Of a stretch of 64,000 nucleotides of DNA, positions 43,087 to 52,241 are shown piece after piece. The translations under genes were made by a program, and so were the position numbers. The notes under the pieces are model-generated. The model did no database searches and was not told the DNA's origin. It saw only the letters and a program-made list of their open reading frames with translations. The DNA is taken from contig NZ_CP107932.1 in NCBI RefSeq assembly GCF_036032445.1, positions 4,342,501-4,406,500 on the forward strand. The letters are read 5' to 3'. The stretch comes from Nocardia sp. NBC_00416 (GTDB lineage Bacteria > Actinomycetota > Actinomycetes > Mycobacteriales > Mycobacteriaceae). Every line of letters starts with the position of its first letter. The first letter of the stretch is position 1.

Positions 43087-43734
43087 TTACGGCACGTACC
43101 GACGCAACCGCCGGGCCGCGAACTCCCGGAAATAGGCGATCTTGTCGTCGGGGACGATCGACGGGAGTATGAAATACCAGGCCCGTTCCATCCGGGCGGC
43201 CATCTGATCGACCGATTCGGTGCCCACCGCGACGATGTGGATGCCGGTGGTGAGCCCGTACAGCAGCAGGCCGATCGTCTCCGGGTCCAGCTCGGGCAGC
43301 AGGTCGCCCTGGGTGATCGCGCGTTCGGACAGGAGCCGGTAGGTCTCGCCCCAGGTTTTGGCGATATTGTCGCCGTTCGCGCCGCGGTAGTCGCCGATCT
43401 GGTGGGTGAGTTTGAGCATGGCGCCGACCATCGGGTCGTTCATCGACAGGTCGGCCACCACATAGGTGATCCCTATCGCCGCTTCCAGTGCCGGGACTCG
43501 GGAGTCGAAGAATCCTTTGCAGGATGCGACGAGTCGCTCGTTGCCCTGATCGACCACGGCGCGGGCCAGTTCTTCCTTGGACCCGAAGTGAAAGTACAAG
43601 GCGCCCTTGGTCACATTGGACTGCGCGATGATCTCGCTGAGGCTCGCGTTGGCGTAGCCCAAGCGCAGAAAGACGTCGGCAGCGCCCGCCAGCACGGAAT
43701 CGCGAGTGATCTCCGCGCGCGCTTGCCTAGCCAT
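43087..43734 (-). CDS. TetR-family regulator, gamma-butyrolactone-receptor type
   Basis: The 215-residue product has a TetR DNA-binding domain (SLSEIIAQSNVTKGALYFHF, about 35-54). Its overall sequence resembles the ArpA/ScbR gamma-butyrolactone receptors: MARQARAEITRDSVLAGAAD at the start, and a tryptophan in KTWGETYRLLSERA at the position where receptors carry the conserved ligand-pocket Trp. Such receptors control secondary metabolism in response to signalling lactones. No butenolide synthase gene is adjacent. GGAG precedes the ATG at 43734. A direct repeat upstream may be its operator. Confidence 0.8.
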   Translation of the reverse strand: MARQARAEITRDSVLAGAADVFLRLGYANASLSEIIAQSNVTKGALYFHFGSKEELARAVVDQGNERLVASCKGFFDSRVPALEAAIGITYVVADLSMNDPMVGAMLKLTHQIGDYRGANGDNIAKTWGETYRLLSERAITQGDLLPELDPETIGLLLYGLTTGIHIVAVGTESVDQMAARMERAWYFILPSIVPDDKIAYFREFAARRLRRYVP

Positions 43735-43769
43735 CAGCTCCGCCTGTCATACCGATAACCAGCCATCCT

Positions 43770-43799
43770 GAAGTAGACCGACATTGTCGAAGTAGACCG
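43770..43799. promoter_or_regulatory. 11-bp direct repeat in the TetR promoter region
   Basis: GAAGTAGACCG occurs at 43770-43780 and again at 43789-43799, a 19-bp period (about two helix turns). It lies 36-65 bp before the TetR start, a fitting place for an autoregulatory operator. Confidence 0.5.
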
Positions 43800-43887
43800 C
43801 CCGAACAGCACCCAAAGGATGGGTGAACCGTACCATCAGTGTTCGCTGCGTCTCTCGATTCGCCGGGCCACCCTGGTTCGGCGCAGT

Positions 43888-44643
43888 TCATCCGTGGTTA
43901 TCCGAACTTCGCTGCCCGCCCGGGGAGTTCGCCGGCGGCGGCCCGGTGATGGCGGGCCATTCCGAACTGAGCTGGGGGTCGGCTTCCAGGTGGCTCAGGC
44001 CGTTCCAGCACAGGTTGACCAGATGCGCGGCGACGACTTCCTTCGACGGACTCCGCACGTCGAGCCACCAGGTGGCGGTGGTGGCCACCATCCCGACCAA
44101 TGCTTGCGCGTACAGGCCGGCCAGGCTGATATCGAAGCCGCGGCGTTCGAAGTCTCCGCCGAGCAGGTGCGCCACCTGGTTGACCGCTTCGTTGAGCAGG
44201 CTCGAGTAGCGGCCGTCGGTGGAGGAGACGGGCTGGTCCCGCACCAGGATGCGGAATCCGTCGGTGCGCTGCTCGATATAGGTGAGCAGCGCCAGCGCCA
44301 CCTGTTCGAGCCGGACCCGGGATCTGTTGTTGGTGAGCGAGGAGGTGATCATGTCGAGCAACATCGACATCTCACGGTCGACGACGACGGCGTACAGCCC
44401 CTCTTTTCCGCCGAAGTGCTCGTAGACGACGGGTTTGGACACCTGGGCGCGCTGCGCGATCTCCTCGATCGAGGTGGCGTCGTAGCCGCGCTCGGCGAAC
44501 AGGGCCCGGCCGATCTCGATCAACTGCTGCCGCCGCTGGGTACCGGTCATCCGCTGCCGAGCCGCCCGGACCTGCTCGGTCACCTCTTTGGCCTCCCCCA
44601 CGGCCGGTGGCTCCTCCGCCGCTCTCGGTTCTCCCGACGACAC
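43888..44643 (-). CDS. TetR-family regulator (Rv1019-like)
   Basis: The 251-residue product has an N-terminal extension of about 35 residues, then a TetR DNA-binding domain (TSIEEIAQRAQVSKPVVYEHF) and an all-helical ligand domain. Its position between mfd and the tRNA-Gln/glmU genes matches Rv1019 of M. tuberculosis. The GTG at 44643 is chosen because GGAGG lies 8 nt upstream; shorter starts exist at 44583 (GTG) and 44550 (ATG). Effector unknown. Confidence 0.82.
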   Translation of the reverse strand: MSSGEPRAAEEPPAVGEAKEVTEQVRAARQRMTGTQRRQQLIEIGRALFAERGYDATSIEEIAQRAQVSKPVVYEHFGGKEGLYAVVVDREMSMLLDMITSSLTNNRSRVRLEQVALALLTYIEQRTDGFRILVRDQPVSSTDGRYSSLLNEAVNQVAHLLGGDFERRGFDISLAGLYAQALVGMVATTATWWLDVRSPSKEVVAAHLVNLCWNGLSHLEADPQLSSEWPAITGPPPANSPGGQRSSDNHG

Positions 44644-44910
44644 GCTTCCCGCCTCCCTGGTTATCGGGGTCGCGGGTACGGCCGGAGCCGGACCAGCGAC
44701 CAGAACCATCGAGATCAACTGTCTCAGACCTGCGGCGGCCGGGGTCACCCGGGCGGTGTCGAGGGTCTGCCGGTCACGGATGGGACGCGTCGGAAAGTTC
44801 CCGCGGGCGTGTCGCCACCACCACGGTTCGACGTATCCCGGGGTGGCATGCGAGTATCGTTGCCGTGCCGGGGCACAGCGGCGGGTTTCGGGTACCCACC
44901 GGTGTGGCAG

Positions 44911-44981
44911 TCCGCCGTAGTGTAATGGCAGCACCTCTGATTTTGGTTCAGATAGTTCAGGTTCGAGTCCTGGCGGCGGAG
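44911..44981 (+). tRNA. tRNA-Gln (anticodon TTG)
   Basis: The cloverleaf is complete: acceptor TCCGCCG pairs with CGGCGGA; the D-arm contains GTGTAATGGCAGCAC; the anticodon stem TCTGA/TCAGA carries loop TTTTGGT with anticodon TTG; the T-arm is TCAGG-TTCGAGT-CCTGG. The 3' CCA is not encoded. It lies 43 bp before glmU, as the glnU tRNA does in mycobacteria. Confidence 0.96.
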
Positions 44982-45024
44982 CAGCTCGCGTGCACGATGA
45001 CCATCGTCGGCCCGAGGGAGATTC

Positions 45025-46515
45025 ATGCAGGAGCAGACCGCCGTCATCGTGCTAGCCGCAGGTGCCGGTACGAGAATGCGGTCGAAGACCCCCAAGGTGC
45101 TGCATCCCCTCGCGGGTCGCAGCATGCTGGCGCACGCGTTGTACGCGGCCCACTCCATCGACCCGCACCATCTGGTGACGGTGGTGGGCCACGACCGCGA
45201 GCAGGTCGGCGCCGCCGCGGCCGCGGTGGCGAACGAGTTGGCCCGCGAGATCGTACCGGTGGTTCAGGAGCGGCAACTCGGCACCGGGCATGCCGTTCAG
45301 GTCGGGCTCTCCGGGCTGCCCGCCGATTTCACCGGTGATGTCATCGTCACGTCCGGAGACGTCCCGCTGCTCGACGGCCACACCTTGTCCGCGCTGCTCG
45401 ACGAGCATCGCAGCTATCCCGAGCGGCCGGCCGTCACGGTCCTCACCTTCGTGCCCGGCGATCCGAACGGCTACGGCCGGATCGTGCGCGCCGCCGACGG
45501 CGAGGTCGCCGAAATCGTGGAGCACGCCGACGCGACGCCCGAGCAGGCCGCGATCCGTGAGGTCAATTCCGGCGTGTACGCCTTCGACGCCGCCGTGCTG
45601 CGCACCATGCTCGGTCGGCTGTCCACCGCCAACGCCCAGCACGAGTTGTATCTGACCGATGTCCTGAAACTCGCCCGTGAGGCCGGGTACCCGGTCAAGG
45701 GCGCACGGCTGGTCGATTCGGCGAAGGTCACCGGCGTCAACGACCGGGTGCAGTTGGCCGCGGCGGCGCACACGCTCAACCGCTACATCCTGGAAAGACA
45801 TATGCGCGCCGGGGTGACCATCGTCGATCCGGCCACCACGTGGATCGACACCGATGTCCGGATCGGCCGCGACACCGTGGTGCGCCCGGGCGTCCAGCTG
45901 CTGGGCACGACGGTGATCGGCGAGGACGCCGAAATCGGCCCGGATTCCACCCTGACCAACACCTCGGTCGGCGACGGCGCCCGGGTGATCCGCACGCACG
46001 GCGAGGGCGCGACGGTCGACGCGCGTGCGACGGTCGGACCGTTCAGTTATCTGCGGCCGGGTACGGCGCTGGGTGAGTCCGGCAAGATCGGCGCGTTCGT
46101 GGAGACCAAGAACGTCGAGATCGGCAGGCATACCAAGGTCCCGCATCTCACCTATATCGGTGACGCCACCATCGGCGACCACAGCAACATCGGAGCATCC
46201 AGTGTGTTCGTGAACTACGACGGGGTGCGCAAACACCGCACCGTCGTGGGATCCCACGTACGCACCGGCAGCGATACGATGTTCATTGCACCGGTGACCG
46301 TGGGTGACGGCGCATATACCGGAGCAGGTACTGTACTGCGGGAAGACGTTCCGCCCGGCGCGTTGGCAGTGTCCGGGGGGACGCAGCGCAATATCGAGAA
46401 CTGGGTGCAGCGGAAACGTCCCGGAACCGCTGCAGCAGATGCGGCGGCGAAAGCGCTCGCGGCCGATGAGACACCAGGTCGAGCAACAAAGCTTAAGGAT
46501 GGCAACCAGCAGTGA
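45025..46515 (+). CDS. glmU: bifunctional GlcNAc-1-P uridylyltransferase / glucosamine-1-P acetyltransferase
   Basis: GlmU acetylates glucosamine-1-phosphate and couples it to UTP, completing UDP-GlcNAc synthesis. The 496-residue product has the N-terminal uridylyltransferase motif VLAAGAGTRMRSKTPKVLHP. Its C-terminal left-handed beta-helix acetyltransferase domain includes GPFSYLRPGTALGESGKIG and NIGASSVFVNYDGVRKHRT. The tail is Ala-rich, as in mycobacteria. A GGGAG ribosome site precedes the ATG. It overlaps prs by 4 bp. Confidence 0.98.
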   Translation: MQEQTAVIVLAAGAGTRMRSKTPKVLHPLAGRSMLAHALYAAHSIDPHHLVTVVGHDREQVGAAAAAVANELAREIVPVVQERQLGTGHAVQVGLSGLPADFTGDVIVTSGDVPLLDGHTLSALLDEHRSYPERPAVTVLTFVPGDPNGYGRIVRAADGEVAEIVEHADATPEQAAIREVNSGVYAFDAAVLRTMLGRLSTANAQHELYLTDVLKLAREAGYPVKGARLVDSAKVTGVNDRVQLAAAAHTLNRYILERHMRAGVTIVDPATTWIDTDVRIGRDTVVRPGVQLLGTTVIGEDAEIGPDSTLTNTSVGDGARVIRTHGEGATVDARATVGPFSYLRPGTALGESGKIGAFVETKNVEIGRHTKVPHLTYIGDATIGDHSNIGASSVFVNYDGVRKHRTVVGSHVRTGSDTMFIAPVTVGDGAYTGAGTVLREDVPPGALAVSGGTQRNIENWVQRKRPGTAAADAAAKALAADETPGRATKLKDGNQQ

Positions 46516-47492
46516 CCGCGTCATGGATCGACAACCAGAAGAACCTGATGCTCTTCGCCGGACGGTCGCACCCCGAACTAGCCGAGCAGGTGGCCAAGGA
46601 ACTCGACGTTCACGTCACCCCGCAGATCGCGCGTGAGTTCGCGAACGGGGAGATCTTCGTCCGCTTCGAGGAGTCGGTCCGCGGTTCCGACGCCTTCGTA
46701 CTGCAGAGTTTCCCGGCTCCGCTGAACCAGTGGCTGATGGAACAGCTCATCATGATCGACGCGCTCAAGCGCGGTTCGGCCAAGCGGATCACCGCCATCC
46801 TGCCGTTCTACCCGTACGCCCGCCAGGACAAGAAGCACCGCGGCCGCGAGCCGATCTCGGCTCGTCTGGTGGCGGATCTGCTCAAGACCGCGGGTGCCGA
46901 CCGGATCGTCACGGTCGATCTGCACACCGACCAGATCCAGGGTTTCTTCGACGGCCCCGTCGACCATATGCACGCGCAGCTGCAGCTCGCCGAGTACGTC
47001 CGCACCAACTACAGCCTCGACAACATCACCGTGGTCTCCCCCGACTCCGGCCGGGTCCGGGTCGCGGAGAAGTGGGCGGATTCGCTGGACGGCGCACCGC
47101 TGGCGTTCATCCACAAGACTCGCGACCCGTTGGTCCCCAACCAGGTGAAGTCGAACCGGGTGGTCGGCGCCGTCGAGGGCCGCACCTGCATCCTCATCGA
47201 TGACATGATCGACACCGGTGGCACCATCGCCGGCGCGGTGAATGTACTTCGTGAAGCCGGTGCCGGCGATGTGGTCATCGCGGCGACCCACGGTGTGCTG
47301 AGCGCCCCCGCCGCCGAGCGTCTCGCGTCCTGCGGCGCCAAGGAGGTCGTGGTGACCAATACCCTGCCGATCACCGAGGACAAGAAATTCCCGCAGCTCA
47401 CCGTGCTGTCCATCGCGCCGCTGCTGGCCCGCACCATCCGTGAGGTGTTCGAGAACGGTTCGGTGACCGGACTGTTCAACGGCAACGCCTGA
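46512..47492 (+). CDS. prs: ribose-phosphate pyrophosphokinase
   Basis: Prs makes PRPP from ribose-5-phosphate and ATP for nucleotide, His and Trp synthesis and for arabinose donors of the cell wall. The 326-residue product shows GRSHPELAEQVAKELDV near the N-terminus, FYPYARQDKKHRGREPISAR, and the PRPP loop CILIDDMIDTGGTIAGA. The glmU-prs pair is coupled by a 4-bp overlap (GTGA), as in mycobacteria (Rv1018c-Rv1017c). Confidence 0.98.
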   Translation: MTASWIDNQKNLMLFAGRSHPELAEQVAKELDVHVTPQIAREFANGEIFVRFEESVRGSDAFVLQSFPAPLNQWLMEQLIMIDALKRGSAKRITAILPFYPYARQDKKHRGREPISARLVADLLKTAGADRIVTVDLHTDQIQGFFDGPVDHMHAQLQLAEYVRTNYSLDNITVVSPDSGRVRVAEKWADSLDGAPLAFIHKTRDPLVPNQVKSNRVVGAVEGRTCILIDDMIDTGGTIAGAVNVLREAGAGDVVIAATHGVLSAPAAERLASCGAKEVVVTNTLPITEDKKFPQLTVLSIAPLLARTIREVFENGSVTGLFNGNA

Positions 47493-47505
47493 TCTTTGTT
47501 CCGAG

Positions 47506-47533
47506 CGGCCCCGGACCAGCTGGTCCGGGGCCG
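47506..47533 (+). terminator. terminator hairpin after prs
   Basis: A perfect 28-bp palindrome (half-arm CGGCCCCGGACCAG) lies 13 bp after the prs stop and is followed by TTCGT. It should end the glmU-prs transcript. Confidence 0.8.
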
Positions 47534-47612
47534 TTCGTCGTCCGGGCACAGAACTCGACACCGCTGGTCACGGTCCCGCTGCGGGAGGGCGCGGCGGCGC
47601 ATACTGGTTGGT

Positions 47613-47861
47613 ATGGATCGCGAACCACGAGAGCCCGATATGGGTGACGACGAACAAGAGGACGAGGTCCGCGCCTACGAACGCTATATCGAGGACCCAC
47701 CTCGTGACCTGCGCATTCGCAACCGGGAAGGCGACGACGACGGCCGTCTCGGGATCGCCGAATCGCTGGAACAGGAACCCGACCGCCGCGACCGCGCCGT
47801 CGACGACGACCGTCCCGCCGAGGCCGCCGCCATCCATATAGAGGACGAACCCGACAGCTGA
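47613..47861 (+). CDS. small acidic protein of unknown function
   Basis: An 82-residue, strongly acidic protein (MDREPREPDMGDDEQEDEV; DRRDRAVDDDRPAEAAA) with no membrane segment. The ATG at 47613 follows TGGT-rich sequence without a clear ribosome site; the upstream part of the frame lies in the prs terminator. It keeps codon usage typical of the region, with G or C in most third positions. Family not recognised. Confidence 0.55.
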   Translation: MDREPREPDMGDDEQEDEVRAYERYIEDPPRDLRIRNREGDDDGRLGIAESLEQEPDRRDRAVDDDRPAEAAAIHIEDEPDS

Positions 47862-47918
47862 CTGCACCCGCACCGCGGTACCGGCCTACGAGCCCTCGAC
47901 GACGCACGAGGAGACGTG

Positions 47919-49007
47919 ATGAGCACACCGCAGGACCCGCGAGAATCCGGCGAGACCCCGGAGGACAACAGCACCGACCGGTCGAACGCCGGAGCCGGAT
48001 CGTCCGAACGGCCGGCGGACCACGCCGGGGAAACACGGGACGAGCCGCTTCTGGCGCCGGGGGCGCCGCAGCCGCCGGACGAGCCGCAGACCTCCGGCAA
48101 TGCTCCGGAAGCCCCGCGACCGCATACCCCCGCCGGGGCGCCGGACGAACCGGCCGGTGCGGAGGCAGCCCGATCCGACGATCCGCCCACCGAGTACCTG
48201 CCGAAACTGCTGGGCCGCGAGTCCCGGCCGCCCGGCGACTCGTCCCGGCCGGGTGGCGAGCAGCCGTCGGACCGAGAATCCGACCGGGGCTCCGCCGCCT
48301 TCGCCCAAGGCTGGCAACCCGGCTCCGCCGAACAGCAACCGCCCGGTGGTGAGGTTCCGCCGCAGGCGTGGTCGGCCCGGCCCGAGGAGCATTCCCCGGG
48401 GCAGGCCTGGCAACCGCAGGCACCCGGCGGGCCGCAGGGTCACGGGCAGCCGCCGGGCGGTGCGCCCTACCCGCCGCCGGGCGGCGGCCAGTATCCGCCG
48501 CCGGGTGGGTACGGCGGACAGCCCGGACAGCCGGGCGGAGGTCAGGGCGGGCAGCAGCCCGGGGGCCCGTACGGCGGGCAACCCGGCTGGAACGCACCCG
48601 GTGAGCAGGCGGGATGGGGTGGCGCGCCGGGCGCGCAGCCGGGCTGGCCGAGCGGCGCCGCGCCGGGCGGACAACAGGGCGGATGGTCCGGCAGCGCCCC
48701 GGGGGCCGGGGGCTATCCCGCTTACCCCGAGCAGCAGTACCAGCCCTACGGCGCCACCCAGCAGCCCGAACGCTCGGGACCGCAGGTTCTGTCCATCATC
48801 GGTTTCGTCTGCGCCGCGGTGTCGCTGTTGTTCTGCCCGATCCTGTTCGGGGCGGCCGGGATCGTGCTCGGCGTGGTCGGGCATGTCCGCGGCGAGTCGC
48901 TGGGGAAATGGGCGGCCATCGCGGCGGCCGTGTGCCTGGTCATCGGTGTGGTGATCGGACTCGTCATCACAGGGACCGATATCGTGCCCAACGAATCCTT
49001 CGGCTGA
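47919..49007 (+). CDS. Pro/Gly/Gln-rich protein with two C-terminal membrane helices (DUF4190-like)
   Basis: Of 362 residues the first 280 are low complexity: Pro/Glu-rich, then Gly/Pro/Gln repeats (PPGGYGGQPGQPGGGQ). The C-terminal 85 residues hold two membrane helices, VLSIIGFVCAAVSLLFCPIL and WAAIAAAVCLVIGVVIG, joined by VVGHVRGESLG, the pattern of DUF4190-type proteins. The long tail is probably cytoplasmic. The ATG at 47919 has GAGGAG 5 nt upstream. Function unknown. Confidence 0.75.
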   Translation: MSTPQDPRESGETPEDNSTDRSNAGAGSSERPADHAGETRDEPLLAPGAPQPPDEPQTSGNAPEAPRPHTPAGAPDEPAGAEAARSDDPPTEYLPKLLGRESRPPGDSSRPGGEQPSDRESDRGSAAFAQGWQPGSAEQQPPGGEVPPQAWSARPEEHSPGQAWQPQAPGGPQGHGQPPGGAPYPPPGGGQYPPPGGYGGQPGQPGGGQGGQQPGGPYGGQPGWNAPGEQAGWGGAPGAQPGWPSGAAPGGQQGGWSGSAPGAGGYPAYPEQQYQPYGATQQPERSGPQVLSIIGFVCAAVSLLFCPILFGAAGIVLGVVGHVRGESLGKWAAIAAAVCLVIGVVIGLVITGTDIVPNESFG

Positions 49008-49152
49008 CCGGGCACAGATCAGAAGTCCGGACCGGGCATCGCGGCCGAGTCGGTTCTCGCGGTGCCCGGAAGTCCGGGTGGCCTGTTGTGCCGCGTCACA
49101 GAATCCGGCCGATGTCCGGGTCCCGATCGGGCGCGCCACCTATTTTCCGGGT

Positions 49153-50073
49153 ATGTCGAGAGATCGGCGGCTCGACCGTCGTAGCGTGCTCACCCTGGTC
49201 GCGGCCACCGCCGCGGCGCTGACGTCGGGACATGCCGCGGCGAGCCCCACCGGTCCGCCGCCGGGCGCCCGGTACCGCGGCTATTCGCCGGAGGACGCCG
49301 CGAAACCCTTCGCGCGGTTCATGACCGAGCACACGCTCGCGCCGCTGGATTCGGTGGCGGCCGCGTGCGCCGGACCGCCCGTTCCGGTGGAACGGATCCC
49401 CGATTTCGCCACGCTCACCACCGATCTCGACGCCACCGGTTACTCCGCCGTCGAAACGGGCTACGGCCGGACGGCGGCGGGCGTGCTGTGGGTGGCGGCG
49501 CGCACCGAGATGCCGCGGGTGAGCGCCGCCATGTGGGATTGGTGGTTCGGCTGGCACTCGGTCGATTCGGCCCGCTACAAACTCTGGCACCCCGACGCGC
49601 ACCTGTTCGCGAGTTCGGCGGTGGACCGAACCGCCGAACCCATCCCGGACCGAGCGAAGTACGTCGGCAACATCTCCTACGTCGACGAGTACGTCGGCCC
49701 GAAATTGCAGCAGCTCGCGATCGCGTTCCGCGATCCGGTCGCCCACGGATTCACGGTGCCCGCCGAGCAGACAGTGATCTTCGCGCGGGTGGGGAGCGCG
49801 GTGGCGCCGGTCGACCTCGGCTGGCTCGCCCATCAGGTGCGCCCGACCGCTACGGGCGCCGAGATGCGCAGCCGGTTCTATCTCAACCTGTACGGGCTGC
49901 ACGTCCCGGATCCCGCACAGGCCGCGGGCGCGATCCTGCGCGGCGCCGCGGTCGACCCGGCCGACCTGGTCCTCCAGCTCGATCTGGCCCGCGATCTGCT
50001 GTTCCACTGCGGACAGGAAATGCACCACCTCGCCGGATTCCTCCCCGAGCTGTACGACGAGTTCCGCCGCTGA
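49153..50073 (+). CDS. PhlG-like (2,4-diacetylphloroglucinol hydrolase family) protein, Tat-exported
   Basis: The 306-residue product has a twin-arginine signal (DRRSVLTLVAATAAALTSG) ending near residue 34. The mature part resembles DAPG hydrolase PhlG, which cleaves a C-C bond in acylated phloroglucinols: MWDWWFGWHSVDSARYKLWH holds a metal-binding His region, and FHCGQEMHHLAGFLPELYDE a second H/E cluster. Export of a PhlG-like enzyme is unusual, since PhlG itself is cytoplasmic. Start ATG 49153 is chosen for the signal peptide; the ribosome site is weak. It could degrade antimicrobial polyketides outside the cell; this is inference. Confidence 0.75.
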   Translation: MSRDRRLDRRSVLTLVAATAAALTSGHAAASPTGPPPGARYRGYSPEDAAKPFARFMTEHTLAPLDSVAAACAGPPVPVERIPDFATLTTDLDATGYSAVETGYGRTAAGVLWVAARTEMPRVSAAMWDWWFGWHSVDSARYKLWHPDAHLFASSAVDRTAEPIPDRAKYVGNISYVDEYVGPKLQQLAIAFRDPVAHGFTVPAEQTVIFARVGSAVAPVDLGWLAHQVRPTATGAEMRSRFYLNLYGLHVPDPAQAAGAILRGAAVDPADLVLQLDLARDLLFHCGQEMHHLAGFLPELYDEFRR

Positions 50074-50217
50074 CACCGGCGGGCCCCGCAATGCGGATCC
50101 CCGGTACGGAGGGTCGCGGCGGCCGATATCGTCGGGTTCATGCCCGACGAACAAGGCGGCCGCGCCGCCGAACTCGCGCCGATGACAGAATCGGCTCACC
50201 CGCAGGGGAGCCGTTAG

Positions 50218-51135
50218 ATGTCACAGCGGGAACTGGTCGTACTCGGTACCGCGAGCCAGGTGCCGACCGCGCGGCGCAATCACAACGGCTATGTGCTGCG
50301 CTGGGGTCGTGAGGCCGTGCTGTTCGATCCCGGGGAGGGCACCCAGCGGCAGATGATCCACGCCGGGATCTCGGTAACCGATCTGACCCGGATCGCGATC
50401 ACGCATTTCCACGGCGACCACAGCCTCGGGCTGGCCGGGGTGATGCAGCGGATCAACCTGGACCGGGTCCCGCACCCGATCGATGCCTACTATCCGGCCT
50501 CGGGCCAGCGGTTCTTCGATAATCTCCGCGACGCCACCGCCTACCATCGCACTGTGGAACCGCGGTCCCACCCGATTACCGGGCCGGGCGAGTTACCGGC
50601 TCCCGACGCCCCGTTCCGGATCGCCACCGCGCGCCTCGACCACCCGGTGGAGGCGTTCGGCTACCGGATCACCGAACCCGACTACCGGACCATCCATCCG
50701 GAGCGCCTGGCCGAACTCGGCCTGCAGGGCCCGCTCGTGGGCCGGCTGCAGCACGAAGGGGAAATCCCCTGGCGCGGGGGCACCGTCACACTCGAGGAGG
50801 TCAGCACGGTGCGGCGCGGCCAGAGTTTCGCGTTCGTCATGGACACCCGGCTCTGCCCGGCCGCCTACGAACTCGCTGCCGGCGTGGACATGCTCGTCAT
50901 CGAGGCCACGTTCCTCGACGCCGACGCCGAGCTGGCCGCGGAGCACGGCCATCTCACTGCGAGTCAGGCCGGTCGTATCGCCGCCGCGGCCGGCGCGCGG
51001 ACTTTGGTGCTGACTCATTTCTCCCAGCGTTACCGCACCCTGGACGCCCATTCGGCCGAGGCGCGGCGGGAGTTCGGCGGGGATATGGTGCTGGCCTCGG
51101 ATCTGGACCGGATTCCGTTCCCGTCGCGGCGCTGA
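50218..51135 (+). CDS. rnz: ribonuclease Z (metallo-beta-lactamase fold)
   Basis: RNase Z cuts the 3' trailer of tRNA precursors lacking CCA. The 305-residue product has the zinc motif THFHGDHSLGLAGVM (about 61), LVLTHFSQRY near the C-terminus, and FDPGEGTQRQM, all typical of the long-used bacterial rnz group. GGGG-rich ribosome sequence precedes the ATG. The last 106 bp overlap the convergent sigma-factor gene. Confidence 0.92.
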   Translation: MSQRELVVLGTASQVPTARRNHNGYVLRWGREAVLFDPGEGTQRQMIHAGISVTDLTRIAITHFHGDHSLGLAGVMQRINLDRVPHPIDAYYPASGQRFFDNLRDATAYHRTVEPRSHPITGPGELPAPDAPFRIATARLDHPVEAFGYRITEPDYRTIHPERLAELGLQGPLVGRLQHEGEIPWRGGTVTLEEVSTVRRGQSFAFVMDTRLCPAAYELAAGVDMLVIEATFLDADAELAAEHGHLTASQAGRIAAAAGARTLVLTHFSQRYRTLDAHSAEARREFGGDMVLASDLDRIPFPSRR

Positions 51136-52097
51136 TCTCGGCGGGCCACGAGGTCACAGTCGATCCCACCGGGATCCGACACCACCCGACCGGTTCCCGG
51201 TCCTGTGGTGTCGGATCCGAGGACGGCGCTCAGATCGATACCGGCCAGCCGCTCCGGGTCGGAGAGGATATCGATCGTCGTGACCCGGTCGCCCGCGACG
51301 GTGAAGCCGATGATCGAGAACGGTTCGCCGTCGAGAGTGTTGACCAGCCCCGCCGCACCGTCGATGAGCGCGGGATAGGTGGTGCACAGTGTGGCCATGC
51401 GGTGGAAAGTCCCGGCCTGCCCCGCGACGGCGGCCGCCCCGCGCAGCACACGCAGACCGCCCGCGAGCGCACCGGCGTCGGCCCGCAGTACGACCTCGGG
51501 ATCCAGTAGGACCAGCAACTCCTCGAAATCGCCGCCGCGAGCGGCGGCGAGGAAGGCATCGACGACGCGATGGCGGTGGGCCGGGGCGGCGGCGGGGGCG
51601 CTCACCTCCGCACGGACGCGGCGGCGAGCTCGGCTGGCCAGCTTTTTCGCGGTCGCCGGGGTGCGATCGACGATGGGGGCGATCTGTTCGAAGGGCACCG
51701 CGAACATGTCGTGCAGGACGAAGGCGAGCCGTTCGGCCGGACTCAGCGACTCCGATACCACCAGCAGTGCCTGTCCCACCGAATCGGCGAGCAGCGCCTC
51801 CTGCTCCGGGTCGAGCGGACGGCCGACGATCGGGTCCGGTAGGCGACCGGCCTCCAGTGGCTCTTCCTGACGAACTCTGCGGGCGCGCAGCATATCCAGG
51901 CAGACCCGCCCGACGACAGTGGTCAGCCAGCCGCCGAGATTGGCGATATCGCCGGTGTCGGTGCGCACCAGGCGTAACCATGTCTCCTGCACGGCGTCGT
52001 CGGACTCGGCGAGCGATCCGAGCATCCGGTAGGCGACCGAACGCAGATGTGTGCGGTGTTCTTCGAATCCCTCGGCCAGGAATTGCTGGTCGTCCAC
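51030..52097 (-). CDS. ECF41/SigJ-type sigma factor
   Basis: The 355-residue product has sigma region 2 (VAYRMLGSLAESDDAVQETW), region 4 (VPFEQIAPIVDRTPATAKKL) and a C-terminal SnoaL-like domain (HRVVDAFLAAARGGDFEELL), the defining layout of the ECF41 group, in which the SnoaL domain controls activity without a separate anti-sigma factor. The GTG at 52097 follows GAGGAGG. About 40 odd C-terminal residues result from reading into antisense of rnz, so the real end overlaps that gene. It is divergent from an operon encoding a carboxymuconolactone-decarboxylase-like protein, the usual partner of ECF41 factors. Confidence 0.9.
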   Translation of the reverse strand: MDDQQFLAEGFEEHRTHLRSVAYRMLGSLAESDDAVQETWLRLVRTDTGDIANLGGWLTTVVGRVCLDMLRARRVRQEEPLEAGRLPDPIVGRPLDPEQEALLADSVGQALLVVSESLSPAERLAFVLHDMFAVPFEQIAPIVDRTPATAKKLASRARRRVRAEVSAPAAAPAHRHRVVDAFLAAARGGDFEELLVLLDPEVVLRADAGALAGGLRVLRGAAAVAGQAGTFHRMATLCTTYPALIDGAAGLVNTLDGEPFSIIGFTVAGDRVTTIDILSDPERLAGIDLSAVLGSDTTGPGTGRVVSDPGGIDCDLVARRDQRRDGNGIRSRSEASTISPPNSRRASAEWASRVR

Positions 52098-52241
52098 GGG
52101 TCCTCCTCGATGGGTGTCCGTAGTGATGACGAACCGGCGCCGGAAATCGTGACCGAGGCCGCGACTGCTGCGGACCGGCACCACACCGCCGCACGCGCCA
52201 GGGACACATCTGCAATCCCTGACCAGCACTTATCCATATCC

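Noticed and set aside
44607..45024. Open frames crossing the tRNA-Gln gene
   Set aside because: They overlap the tRNA and the glmU start and show no protein-like sequence.
50219..50225. TGTCACA at the rnz start as an ECF41 -35 element
   Set aside because: It lies inside the coding start and no CGTC follows at the required 16-bp spacing.
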